A DNA stretch of 34,175 nucleotides. Origin: CAYZXU01 sp964482535. Its GTDB lineage: Bacteria; Desulfobacterota; Desulfobacteria; Desulfobacterales; BuS5. This document shows, piece after piece, positions 27,301 through 34,175 of the stretch (its first letter is position 1; every line of letters starts with the position of its first letter). Made by a program: the position numbers and the translations under genes. The DNA is taken from NCBI GenBank assembly GCA_964482535.1, contig CAYZXU010000013.1, forward strand, positions 1-34,175, in the 5' to 3' direction. The notes beneath the pieces were generated by a model that did no database searches, was not told the DNA's origin, and saw nothing but the letters and a program-made list of their open reading frames with translations.

Positions 27301-27450
27301 CGTCCCCTTGCAACGGTAGTTGTGGGTGGTCTTGTTTCCTCAACCCTGTTAACCCTGCTGGTTATTCCTGTTATCTACCCATGGTTTGCCGTTCAACAGG
27401 ATTATGAAATCAACGGGGTTAAAGACAAATTAAAGATAAAGGAGGTGTAA
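24316..27450 (+). CDS. Heavy-metal efflux RND pump (CzcA/CusA family)
   Basis: 1044 residues, the expected size, with two repeated halves each of six membrane helices and a periplasmic loop. The N-terminus MIEKIIAMALKKRLIIIM and RLPTDAFPDISPVMVPIF are typical of the HME-RND branch. The proton-relay helix GGIAIAIGMLGDASIVMVEN keeps D410 and E417. By eye alignment, the Met triad that binds Cu(I)/Ag(I) in E. coli CusA (M573, M623, M672) is replaced by N569, F619 and E669, and the last region (FDELLSGVRT) resembles the CzcA type. Divalent metals such as Zn, Co, Ni or Cd are therefore more likely than copper. AAGGAG lies 6 bases before ATG 24316. The frame is also open from 24259, inside the adaptor gene. 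It pairs with the adaptor and duct as a tripartite pump. Confidence 0.93.
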   Translation: MIEKIIAMALKKRLIIIMFLISIIIAGVYQYSRLPTDAFPDISPVMVPIFAEAHGMAPEEIERLITFPIESAMNGLPDVKLVKSTSAFGMAVIYVYFKDNVDIYFARQIVSERMTGAMADLPEMHDPPILGPISTGLGEIFMYYLTADETVDTKGKNKNTYLRELNDWLVKFQLQTVPGVTEILSMGGHILQYQIKVNPHLLNKYNLGIEDLETAITDNNANAGGQFLVLGAEEYLVRGVGLVEHLEDLRNIQLKVTSGTPVRIRDVAVVEFGNEIRRGVVSRNGKEEVVAGIVMKLFGENTSEVITRLKAKIREVQAALPKGVFFVPYYDQSHLVANAVGTVKKALLQGSGLILLTLLLFLGNVRAALIVAFSLPLCALIAVLFMGVTGLSANLMSLGGIAIAIGMLGDASIVMVENILRHLSDEKNKGRNPLKLIVTAGKEVGNPILFSVAIIIIVFLPLFTLEGVEGKMFSPMAFTISFAMLGSVVAALLFAPVLASLLLRVSPGKESVIISLLKQIYRLLLTAALKVKAAIIILILFALAISVTLFFRLGTEFIPVLEEGVIQMNVTMAPSISLEKAADTIMKLERSILEYHEIESTIAKIGRPEAGSHPHPVNFASIQMTLKPKEQWESYKDKSALIASLNEELSQYPGIQLNFTQPIQNLFDELLSGVRTQLAIKLFGDDLDVLRGKAEEIRETIEGIPGLVDLSTEQSFGQPQVQIIADRNACARYGVNVSEILELVELAVGGEVVDQIFLNTRRFGIHLRYDKRYRNNPEIIESLMVHTSDNGRIPLSQVATVKTLLGPIQINREKNQRRWVISANVRGRDMGSVVADIRKNIRETIKLPPGYYLEYGGQFENQQRAMKRLSIIVPTALFLIFIMLYLSLGYFQYALLIYTSVPLALIGGVLALFFTGEYLSVPASIGFIALFGIAVQNGLVLVSYINQLRETGMATMDAVMEGALLRLRPVLMTALTTILGLVPLLLSSGPGSEVQRPLATVVVGGLVSSTLLTLLVIPVIYPWFAVQQDYEINGVKDKLKIKEV

Positions 27451-27560
27451 AAAAGGTGCAGATGCTGCCTGACAGATTTGCCAAATATATTTTGTTAAAG
27501 GAGATATCATTATTACTAAACCATGGCTCAATGCAACCATCTAAATTGAAAGGAGTTATT

Positions 27561-28052
27561 ATGAAAAATCAAACCATTATAATCACATTCGTTATTTTTT
27601 TTACAGGAATTGTTTTATCCGGGTGTTCATTTTCCAAGATGAATCTTGCGGGCAATGATGCAGCCTATACTATTGAACGTCTCAACACAAGCGATCGGAT
27701 TTCCATTCGTTGTGCAAAGGTTTATCAGGATGACGGATACACCGTCATCAGTGGAAAGGTAAAACTGAACAAAAACCTGCTCCAGTCCAAACAGGGGCAT
27801 GTGGATATTGCTGTAATTTCACCTGACGGCACGGTGAAGGATACGGCAAGTGTCTTTTATAATCCGCGTAAACGTACCAGACGCATGCAACTGAAAGCAA
27901 ACAAAGGTTCCTCTTTTATTGCACGGTTCTCTGGAACACTGCCACATGGATCAACTATACGTCTGGTCCCTCATAATTCAATAGAAAAAACAGCATATGA
28001 AATTGACAAAGGGTTTAACTGCAGAAATAATTTGGCTTTAAAAAGCAGTTGA
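27561..28052 (+). CDS. Small lipoprotein of the efflux operon
   Basis: About 163 residues. A lipoprotein signal ends in VLSGC (Cys about 21), followed by a compact, probably beta-rich domain (ISIRCAKVYQDDGYTVISGKV, then HVDIAVISPDGTVKDTASVFYNP). I recognise no family. The pattern of a short sandwich that includes a DGTV turn might suggest a metal- or ligand-binding periplasmic protein, but this is not shown. AAAGGAG (27549-27555) 5 bases before ATG 27561 fixes the start. A longer frame from GTG 27456 lacks signal-peptide sense. It is 110 bases after the pump gene and precedes a strong hairpin, so it is most likely the last gene of the metal cassette. Its G+C is similar to the cassette. Confidence 0.7.
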   Translation: MKNQTIIITFVIFFTGIVLSGCSFSKMNLAGNDAAYTIERLNTSDRISIRCAKVYQDDGYTVISGKVKLNKNLLQSKQGHVDIAVISPDGTVKDTASVFYNPRKRTRRMQLKANKGSSFIARFSGTLPHGSTIRLVPHNSIEKTAYEIDKGFNCRNNLALKSS

Positions 28053-28120
28053 TTTTATATAATTAATCTGATATTTTTGTATTAAATAATACAACGGCTA
28101 CGTCTTATATTAAAAAAACA

Positions 28121-28169
28121 GCAGTCAGCAGCACTGATTTTTCCAGTGGCGGCTGACTGCTTAATTTTA
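28121..28169. terminator. Strong hairpin, probable bidirectional terminator
   Basis: A perfect 9-base stem GCAGTCAGC (28121-28129) / GCTGACTGC (28152-28160) encloses an inner 5-base stem CACTG/CAGTG (28132-28136, 28144-28148). It is followed by TTAATTTTA and preceded by an A run (28112-28118), so it can work on both strands. It closes the metal efflux operon. Confidence 0.8.
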
Positions 28170-28186
28170 TTAACAGGTAATATTCC

Positions 28187-28750
28187 ATGTATATTGTCAA
28201 AAAAGATTTCTTTGTTCTGTTTAGAATTATAATAAGCTGCATAACAGCTATCTTGACGGTTTTTTTTATTTCCTCCCTTTTAGGTGAAGATCTTCTAAAA
28301 AATAACGATGTCATTGACAAATTAAAAAATCTTTCTAATCAAATAACAACCCAGCTTAATGGTGAAATTGATAGAAGAATTGCTCAGTTGGGTGAAATTC
28401 CTGAAATGGATCCTTATAAAAAGTTTTATTGTGTAGAGCTGGCAAAGGAGATACATGACATCTCTTTTATGTCTGAAAAACAGAAAATACTGTTTGACAC
28501 TTATAACGTCCGTGATTTTGAAAACAGGTTAAAATTTTTATTAATGTACACAAAAGCCTCTGATGTTAACAGCCTGCTTGAAGAGATAGAAACAGTTAAA
28601 AGAGAATTAAAAAATACTGTTAATATAATTGAGAAGAAAAAAAACAGAATGTTAAGGCAAAGGATAGCATATATTGTCTTTTTTGTTGTTTTATGGATAT
28701 TTTTCTTTCTTTATTATAGCCGTGGCATCATCTTTAAAAAAACATCTTAA
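28187..28750 (+). CDS. Hypothetical two-membrane-helix coiled-coil protein
   Basis: 187 residues, family not recognised. One membrane helix lies near the N-terminus (about 9-32), another near the C-terminus (about 161-180, Phe-rich). Between them is a charged, helical, coiled-coil-like region (VIDKLKNLSNQITTQLNGEIDRRIAQLG and SLLEEIETVKRELKNTVNIIEKKKN). The middle is likely periplasmic. No strong ribosome site is seen before the ATG. The position, 84 bases before the AAA/OmpA fusion gene and same strand, suggests a shared envelope function. Confidence 0.6.
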   Translation: MYIVKKDFFVLFRIIISCITAILTVFFISSLLGEDLLKNNDVIDKLKNLSNQITTQLNGEIDRRIAQLGEIPEMDPYKKFYCVELAKEIHDISFMSEKQKILFDTYNVRDFENRLKFLLMYTKASDVNSLLEEIETVKRELKNTVNIIEKKKNRMLRQRIAYIVFFVVLWIFFFLYYSRGIIFKKTS

Positions 28751-28834
28751 ATATACCCTGATAAAAAAATTAGCCTTACGCTTTAAAATCGACAAACATG
28801 GAGCTTTTGCAAAGGGCTCAAGGTAAATAAATAT

Positions 28835-30739
28835 ATGTATCTTAACTATTATAATTTAAAGCTGAAGCCTTTTCAAATAACAACAGATCCAAGATTTCTC
28901 TGGCTCGGAGAAAAGCATAAAGAGGCGCTTTCCACCTTGGAATACGGTATTTCAGGCAACAAGGGTTTTGTTCTCCTGACAGGTGAAGTTGGAACAGGGA
29001 AAACCGTTCTGACAAACAGCCTTGTAGATATGCTTGACATGAAAACCGTAGCTGCTGCCATTACCGACCCGGGTCTGGAAAAACTCGATTTTTTTAATCT
29101 TCTTTCAAGCAGTTTTAACTTTAACAAAAAGTTTGAAAGTAAGGGCGAATTTTTAATACATCTCAGGGATTTTCTCCACAAAGCCTACTCAAACAATCAA
29201 AAAGTTTTGATTATTATTGATGAAGCCCAGAGACTCAGCAATGAACTTTTAGAAGAGATAAGGCTTTTGTCAAATATTGAATTATACGACTCAAAGCTTA
29301 TAAATATTTTTTTTGTCGGACAAAACGAATTCAATGAAACACTGCTTGAAAAAAAAAACAGAGCAGTTGCCCAGAGGATTACATTAAAGTACAATATTAC
29401 TCCGCTGAATGAAAAAGAAACCGTGTCATACATACATCATCGCCTGAAAATTGCGGGAACTGAAAAAAAGATTTTTAATAAAAAAGCATTAAGAGAAGTT
29501 TTTATTTTTTCTGAAGGTATCCCAAGGCTCATTAATATTATATGCGACTACTCCCTCTTAACCGGTTATTCAAGGGATAAAAAAATAATAGATGAAACAA
29601 TTGTTAAAGAATGTGCAGGTGAATTACGTATGCCGGTTAAAGAAGAAAAAAAATTAGATGTACTGCAAAAAAAAATTGAAAAAATAAAAACAGAACCATC
29701 GGATAAAATTAATCATGACAGCTCAGTAAAAATTAAACGTGGAGAAGGCAAGGATTACGAAAAAAAAGAAAAAACAGCTCCTGCAAAAAGGTCTTTTTTT
29801 ATTACTTTCCTATACTTTGTCTTAATCCTATCTCTTGTTATAGCAGGCGGTTATTATTTCAAAACTCATAAAAAACCCGGTGAAAAAAAACAGTGGGATA
29901 TCGATGAACTGACACCAAAAAGATTTAAAGAGTCATTATATCAAAAAGAAAAAACCTTAAAAGTAGAGATATCAGACAAAAAATTTCCGCCAAAGGACAA
30001 AAAAGAGCTTGTTGTTTCTCCGGCAGAATTACAAAATAAAACCGACGATACAAAAGCAGCTGCTTCGCCTGATCTTAATAAAACTGATCTTAATAAANNN
30101 NNNNNNNNNNNNNNNNNNNNNNNNNNNNNNNNNNNNNNNNNNNNNNNNNNNNNNNNNNNNNNNNNNNNNNNNNNNNNNNNNNNNNNNNNNNNNNNNNCTG
30201 ATCTTAATAAAACTGATCTTAATAAAGTTGACCTGAATAAAAAATATTTAGGAAAAATATTTGAACTTATGATTAAAGGTAAGGGCAAAGAAGCAAATCA
30301 GACCGACACTGAGTCGGCTGCCAAAGCAGACACTGAGCCGGCATCATATGACAACTTAAAAGATATGATCAGCAACCTTTCAAAACATAATAATAAAGTC
30401 TTAATCCCTTTTGGCCTGGATTCAAATGATATTCCCGACAAAGGGTTTAAAACCCTTGACATACTTGGCACATTAATGCTGCAATATCCTGAAACTGAAG
30501 CTGTAATAAAAGGATATACTGATGCACAGGGTGGGGTTAAATATAACATCAGGGTTTCAGAGTTCAGGGCGAATATCGTAAAAATCTATCTTGTCGGCAA
30601 GGGAATCGATGCAAAAAGGATTAAAGCAACAGGTATGGGTCAGCAAAACCCCATAGCCTCTAACGATACCCTTGAAGGAAAAAAAGCTAACAGAAGGGTG
30701 GAAATAGAATTTGTCGTTAAAAATGAAGATCTTTTTTAA
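28835..30739 (+). CDS. ExeA/GspA-like AAA ATPase fused to OmpA-type peptidoglycan-binding domain (gap inside)
   Basis: 634 codons as scaffolded; the true length is unknown because 100 Ns (30098-30197) fall inside. N-terminal ATPase (about 1-275): Walker A GEVGTGKT (50-57), Walker B VLIIIDEAQ (124-132), and the start MYLNYYNLKLKPFQITTDPRF typical of ExeA/GspA-like proteins. A Lys/Glu-rich linker precedes one membrane helix (about 325-347). Then comes a periplasmic linker with DLNKT pentapeptide repeats around the gap, and a C-terminal OmpA domain (about 525-630; KGYTDAQGG, RANIVKIYLVGKGI, ANRRVEIEF). It would couple cytoplasmic ATP hydrolysis to the cell wall, like ExeA, which opens peptidoglycan for secretin assembly, but with an OmpA domain in place of ExeA's usual wall-binding module. 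The reading frame is in phase across the Ns only by the inserted gap length. AAGGT precedes the ATG by about 10 bases. Confidence 0.85.
   Translation: MYLNYYNLKLKPFQITTDPRFLWLGEKHKEALSTLEYGISGNKGFVLLTGEVGTGKTVLTNSLVDMLDMKTVAAAITDPGLEKLDFFNLLSSSFNFNKKFESKGEFLIHLRDFLHKAYSNNQKVLIIIDEAQRLSNELLEEIRLLSNIELYDSKLINIFFVGQNEFNETLLEKKNRAVAQRITLKYNITPLNEKETVSYIHHRLKIAGTEKKIFNKKALREVFIFSEGIPRLINIICDYSLLTGYSRDKKIIDETIVKECAGELRMPVKEEKKLDVLQKKIEKIKTEPSDKINHDSSVKIKRGEGKDYEKKEKTAPAKRSFFITFLYFVLILSLVIAGGYYFKTHKKPGEKKQWDIDELTPKRFKESLYQKEKTLKVEISDKKFPPKDKKELVVSPAELQNKTDDTKAAASPDLNKTDLNKXXXXXXXXXXXXXXXXXXXXXXXXXXXXXXXXXXDLNKTDLNKVDLNKKYLGKIFELMIKGKGKEANQTDTESAAKADTEPASYDNLKDMISNLSKHNNKVLIPFGLDSNDIPDKGFKTLDILGTLMLQYPETEAVIKGYTDAQGGVKYNIRVSEFRANIVKIYLVGKGIDAKRIKATGMGQQNPIASNDTLEGKKANRRVEIEFVVKNEDLF
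30069..30240 (+). repeat. 15-base tandem repeat encoding DLNKT, interrupted by assembly gap
   Basis: Copies of CTGATCTTAATAAAA-type 15-base units occur on both sides of the Ns (30070-30097 and 30198-30227), with a degenerate copy after (GTTGACCTGAATAAA, 30228-30242). The unit encodes Asp-Leu-Asn-Lys-Thr. The gap lies exactly within the array, so the repeat number was probably unresolved by the assembly. Confidence 0.9.
30098..30197. other. 100-base run of Ns (assembly gap)
   Basis: Exactly 100 ambiguous bases, a conventional scaffold gap of unknown true size. Confidence 0.99.
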
Positions 30740-30757
30740 AGGTCTTCAATAAAGTCT

Positions 30758-31570
30758 ATGATTGAAATGAAAAAGCTTTTATTAATATTTTTTTTAATAG
30801 CAGAATTTCCCTTCCATGTTTCTGCTGATACTATTTTTTTTAAAAACGGGTCAAAAACTGTTTGCCGCGAAAAAGCCTGGGAAGAAAAAGGAAAAGTAAT
30901 GTGCGAATTTTATGGCACTGTGGTAGCTTATCCTTTGAAAGATGTGCTTAGAATCGAAAAAAATCAGAAAAACGGCATTAACAATAATGCAGAAAACACA
31001 GATAAACAGATCAATAGAAGCGTTAAACAAAAATTAGACAGCCCTGACATTAATATTGGAGATAAAAAAAAAAATGGGATTCTTTTTTATAATCCACGAA
31101 GGACACACAAGTACCGTGTTACCAAAGACTCCAGCTATGCGACATTAAACGATGCTGTAAAGGCATTATCTGTAATTTATAAAAAACCCCAGGCCTGGAT
31201 TAAAAAACACATGGGCAGCAGCAATAATCTGGCGGAAATACATAAAAATCTTGTTGCTGATCTTGAAAAAAAAACTCTTGATACATCAACTGTAAAAGCA
31301 GATAATAAAAAATTTGAATTAACTGAAGTGTCTGAAGTGACCCTAAACTATGCCGGTTTAACAGGCATAGTTTTTTATAATCCAAGGAGAACTCACAAGT
31401 ATCGGGTTACTAAAGACTCCCACCATGAAACATTAAAGGATGCTGTAAAGACATTATCTGTAATTTACAAAAAACCTCCTGCCTGGATTAAAAAACATAT
31501 GGGCAGCACCAATGATCTGGAGAAAATACATCGCAGTTTATCAGGTGCATTAAGTTCAGGCGAACTTTAA
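30758..31570 (+). CDS. Exported protein with two 59-residue FYNPRR repeats
   Basis: 270 residues with a signal peptide (about 1-23, ending VSAD). A small N-terminal beta domain follows (24-68; DTIFFKNGSKTVCREKAWEEKGKVMCEFYG), then DVLRIEK, a pattern seen in short exported proteins. Two nearly identical repeats are at 107-165 and 203-261 (nt 31076-31252 and 31364-31540). Each contains FYNPRRTHKYRVTKDS, then TLxDAVKxLSVIYKKP and AWIKKHMGS, and they are separated by 37 residues. The repeats are basic, so binding to cell wall or acidic polymers is possible. I do not recognise the family. Start codons 30758 and 30767 are both possible; neither has a good ribosome site. It begins 18 bases after the AAA/OmpA fusion gene. 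Confidence 0.72.
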   Translation: MIEMKKLLLIFFLIAEFPFHVSADTIFFKNGSKTVCREKAWEEKGKVMCEFYGTVVAYPLKDVLRIEKNQKNGINNNAENTDKQINRSVKQKLDSPDINIGDKKKNGILFYNPRRTHKYRVTKDSSYATLNDAVKALSVIYKKPQAWIKKHMGSSNNLAEIHKNLVADLEKKTLDTSTVKADNKKFELTEVSEVTLNYAGLTGIVFYNPRRTHKYRVTKDSHHETLKDAVKTLSVIYKKPPAWIKKHMGSTNDLEKIHRSLSGALSSGEL

Positions 31571-31580
31571 ACAAAACAGA

Positions 31581-32147
31581 TTGAGAGCTTTGCAAAAAAA
31601 TATTTTACCCGTTAAAATAATAGCAGCAGTATGCGCTGTTCTGGTTTTGTTGTTTGTTGGGACCGTACAATCAAAAAACTTTGACACAGATCATACGGAT
31701 AAAATTAAAAATGATGAGTACGGTCAAAGAGACTCGGTCTATCTTTACTTTACAAACATGGATAATTTTTTCCTTTATTCAGAACAAAGAACTTTTCCAG
31801 GACATTCAAGCGCCTTAAGTTTAGGGGGAAAAATTATTAAGGCATTAATTGAAGGCCCCAAAAAAGGGCTTGTGCATACAATGCCCCCGGAAACAACCTT
31901 GAAAGCTTTTTTTTTAACTGAAAAAGGTGTTGCAGTAGTTGATCTTTCCAGCGATATCAAGGTTCGGCATCCCGGAGGGATACAGGCTGAAATAATTACA
32001 ATTTATTCCATAGTTAATACGTTAATTTTAAACATCCCTGATATTAATGCAGTTAAAATACTTATAGGCGGCAGAGAATCTGACACACTGGCAGGTCATA
32101 TTGATATACGTTATCCTTTTACGGCTGATATGCTTTTAATACGATGA
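31581..32147 (+). CDS. GerMN-domain membrane-anchored protein
   Basis: 188 residues with an N-terminal membrane anchor (about 12-30) and a GerMN domain (about 52-188): VYLYFTNMDNFFLYSEQRTF, then KIIKALIEGPKKGLVHTMPPETTLKAFFL, then GVAVVDLSSDI and a C-terminal GGRESDTLAGHIDIRYPF. GerM-type domains occur in spore-germination proteins of Firmicutes and in exported proteins of other phyla that may act on or near peptidoglycan. The start shown is TTG 31581 without a clear ribosome site, so the N-terminus is uncertain, but the anchor is included. The stop overlaps the fusA start (ATGA, 32144-32147). Confidence 0.78.
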   Translation: MRALQKNILPVKIIAAVCAVLVLLFVGTVQSKNFDTDHTDKIKNDEYGQRDSVYLYFTNMDNFFLYSEQRTFPGHSSALSLGGKIIKALIEGPKKGLVHTMPPETTLKAFFLTEKGVAVVDLSSDIKVRHPGGIQAEIITIYSIVNTLILNIPDINAVKILIGGRESDTLAGHIDIRYPFTADMLLIR

Positions 32148-34174
32148 AAAAAACAAAAATTAATAATATTAGAAATATAGGAATTATTGCACACATTGAT
32201 GCAGGCAAGACAACTGTAACAGAGCGCATACTGTACTATACAGGCCGTTCCCATAAAATAGGCGAGGTGCATAATGGAGAGGCAGTTATGGACTGGATGC
32301 CTGATGAACAGGAGCGCGGCATCACAATTACTTCGGCTGTAACAACCTGCGGCTGGCTTGGGAATGAAATACATCTTATTGATACGCCCGGGCATGTTGA
32401 CTTTACAATAGAGGTGGAACGTTCCCTCAGGGTGTTAGACGGAGCCATAGGAATATTCTGTGCGGTTGGCGGCGTTGAGCCACAGTCCGAGACAGTCTGG
32501 AGGCAGGCTGATAAATACCATGTTCCCAAAATAGCATTTATCAACAAAATGGATAGAATAGGCGCTGATTTTTCAGGCACTGTTGATATGATAAAAAAAA
32601 GGCTTAATGCTGATCCCGTTGTTTTACAGATGCCTGTTGGCTCTGAAGATAATTTTGACGGAGTTGTTGATCTTATAAATATGAAGCAGATATCCTGGGA
32701 TGAAAGCTCAAATGGAGAAAAATATACAACTAATGAGATAAGTCCTGATTTAATAGAAAAAGCCGAAAAATGGCATGAAAGCCTTGTTGAAACAGTCGCA
32801 GAAGTCGATGATGAAATAATGGAAGTCTATCTCGCCGAAACCCCTGTATCAACCGAAAGTCTTATTGCAGCGATACGAAGGTCCACAGTAGATCTTAAAC
32901 TTGTCCCTGTTTTTTGCGGAAGCGCATTAAAAAACAAGGGGATTCAGCCTCTTATTGACGCAGTCGTCAAATTTTTACCCAGCCCTCTCGATGTTCCTCC
33001 AATAAAGGGAGAAAACCCTGATACCGGAGAGGTCGTCAGATGTGGAGGTAGAGATTCCATGCCCCTTGCCGCCCTGATATTTAAGGTTGCCATGACAGAG
33101 GGCAGAAGACTCTCCTTTGTCAGAATTTACAGCGGAAAGATGAAAGCAGGAGAGGAAGTATATAACCCTTTTAAAAAAAAGAAAGAGAAGCTTTCAAGAA
33201 TACTAATTATGCATGCCAACAAGAGAGAACGGGTTAATGAGGCCGGGGCTGGCAGCATTGTTGGCATTGTGGGTCTAAAAGAATCATTCACAGGAGAGAC
33301 TCTCTGTTCGGCAGAGCACCCTGTTTTGCTGGAAAAAATTGAATTCTATGAACCTGTTATCTCAATTGCAATTGAGCCTAAAACGCATGCTGACCAGGAA
33401 AAGGTTGACCAGGTTCTTGAAAAATTTATTACAGAAGACCCCACGCTGCGTCTTAAAAAAGATAAAGATACTGGTCAGACAATTTTGTCAGGAATGGGGG
33501 AACTTCATCTTGAAATTATAATAAGCCGAATGAAGCGTGAATTTAAAACCAGTGTAAATGTCGGCAAACCCCAGGTGGTGCACAGGGAAACGGTTTCATG
33601 TAAGGCTGAAGGCTGCGGGGTGTTTGACAATGAAGTGGCTGGTCAGCGTCATTTTGCTGAAGTTTGTATAAAATTAAAGCCTCTGCCCAGGGGCACCGGA
33701 AATCGCTACAGCGTAAAGATTGATGATGATGTTATTCCTGAAGTGTTCATGCCTTTAATAAAAGAAGGGGTAATGGACTCCCTGAAAACCGGCAGTCTGA
33801 TGGGGTATCCTGTGGTGGATGTTGAAGCCATTCTTGTTGGTGGTGTATACAGGGAGTCACATGGTACTGAACTTGCGTACAGAGTAAGCGCATCAATGGC
33901 ATGTAAAGATGCCTTTCAGAAAGCAGAACCTTATCTGCTTGAACCGATAATGCATGTGGAAGTTTTTATCCCGGAAGCTTTTATAGGGGAAGTAATAGGA
34001 GACCTTAATTCCAGAAACGGCAAAATTGAATCAATAGAAAGTAAAATCGATATACAGACAGTAAAAAGCATGGTGCCTCTTTCACGCATGTTCGGTTACT
34101 CCACAGTATTAAGATCATGCACACAGGGCAGGGGGACTTTTGCCATGCAGTTTTCCCATTTTGATCATGTTTAA
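32144..34174 (+). CDS. fusA: Elongation factor G (probable secondary EF-G)
   Basis: 676 residues, complete, with stop at 34172-34174 next to the window edge. The GTPase motifs are AHIDAGKTT (16-24), DTPGHVD (80-86, catalytic H84) and NKMD (134-137). Domains II to V follow to the typical end, with LSRMFGYSTVLRS, then GRGTFAMQFSHFD. EF-G drives translocation and, with RRF, ribosome recycling. It is about 20 residues shorter than the usual main EF-G and lies outside the rpsL-rpsG-fusA-tuf operon, coupled instead to a GerMN gene. A second EF-G, specialised for one of these jobs, is plausible but not shown. Confidence 0.93.
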   Translation: MKKTKINNIRNIGIIAHIDAGKTTVTERILYYTGRSHKIGEVHNGEAVMDWMPDEQERGITITSAVTTCGWLGNEIHLIDTPGHVDFTIEVERSLRVLDGAIGIFCAVGGVEPQSETVWRQADKYHVPKIAFINKMDRIGADFSGTVDMIKKRLNADPVVLQMPVGSEDNFDGVVDLINMKQISWDESSNGEKYTTNEISPDLIEKAEKWHESLVETVAEVDDEIMEVYLAETPVSTESLIAAIRRSTVDLKLVPVFCGSALKNKGIQPLIDAVVKFLPSPLDVPPIKGENPDTGEVVRCGGRDSMPLAALIFKVAMTEGRRLSFVRIYSGKMKAGEEVYNPFKKKKEKLSRILIMHANKRERVNEAGAGSIVGIVGLKESFTGETLCSAEHPVLLEKIEFYEPVISIAIEPKTHADQEKVDQVLEKFITEDPTLRLKKDKDTGQTILSGMGELHLEIIISRMKREFKTSVNVGKPQVVHRETVSCKAEGCGVFDNEVAGQRHFAEVCIKLKPLPRGTGNRYSVKIDDDVIPEVFMPLIKEGVMDSLKTGSLMGYPVVDVEAILVGGVYRESHGTELAYRVSASMACKDAFQKAEPYLLEPIMHVEVFIPEAFIGEVIGDLNSRNGKIESIESKIDIQTVKSMVPLSRMFGYSTVLRSCTQGRGTFAMQFSHFDHV

Positions 34175-34175
34175 C

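Noticed and set aside
27456..27560. GTG-started extension of the lipoprotein, and a second AAAGGAG in this gap (about 27499-27505)
   Set aside because: The extension would bury the lipoprotein signal. No ATG follows the extra ribosome-like site at proper spacing, only an 11-codon ATT-led frame.
27860..27900. FYNPRKRTRR in the efflux lipoprotein resembling FYNPRRTHKYR in the twin-repeat protein
   Set aside because: The similarity ends after about six residues and the surrounding sequence differs, so chance is likely.

Overview
The window looks like a moderately AT-rich Gram-negative anaerobe. The best guess is the Desulfobacterota (Desulfobacteraceae-type sulfate reducers or anaerobic hydrocarbon degraders). 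Reasons: a glycyl-radical enzyme of the benzyl-/alkylsuccinate synthase type, a YedF selenium-metabolism protein, very large multidomain signalling kinases, and an ExeA-like ATPase fused to an OmpA domain. No rRNA, tRNA, CRISPR array or intact transposase was seen. The sequence is a draft scaffold: 100 Ns at 30098-30197 interrupt one gene inside a tandem repeat.

Layout. 1-782: non-coding, with three copies of a ~50-bp repeat, a partial inverted copy, a broken reading frame and a GC-rich island. 783-1889 (+): rlmN. 1952-4486 (-): an orphan glycyl-radical enzyme. Its catalytic Cys, a downstream Arg and the radical Gly have the spacing recalled for benzylsuccinate synthase, but no activase or small subunits are nearby. 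4796-6605 (-): a basic GDRI-repeat exported protein, an ECF sigma factor, a DUF3619-like membrane protein and a DUF3106 protein, probably one stress/envelope operon. 6911-7600 (+): an SH3b membrane protein. 7790-11437 (+): pyrR, a moaB-like gene, nadE and a TPR lipoprotein, tightly packed. 11535-19628 (+): a 1716-residue kinase-like/ATPase/TPR/GAF/histidine-kinase protein, overlapped by a REC-PAS-HK-REC hybrid kinase, then yedF.

19667-28052: a heavy-metal efflux module. A two-component system (-) diverges from a TolC-like outer-membrane protein, a His-rich adaptor, a CzcA/CusA-type RND pump and a lipoprotein (+). It is visibly richer in G+C than the flanks (55-57% in two sampled 60-base stretches against 27-32% outside) and ends at a strong hairpin, so it may be a horizontally acquired cassette. 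Repeated half-sites lie in the divergent promoter region.

28187-34174 (+): an envelope-flavoured run, namely a coiled-coil membrane protein, the ExeA-like AAA/OmpA fusion with a periplasmic DLNKT repeat linker, an exported protein with two near-identical 59-residue repeats, a GerMN-domain protein, and a complete elongation factor G gene that overlaps the GerMN stop. The most unusual items are the orphan fumarate-adding-type enzyme, the AAA/OmpA fusion with its neighbours, the kinase-like domain lacking the HRD aspartate, and the hendecad-repeat protein beside the ECF sigma factor.
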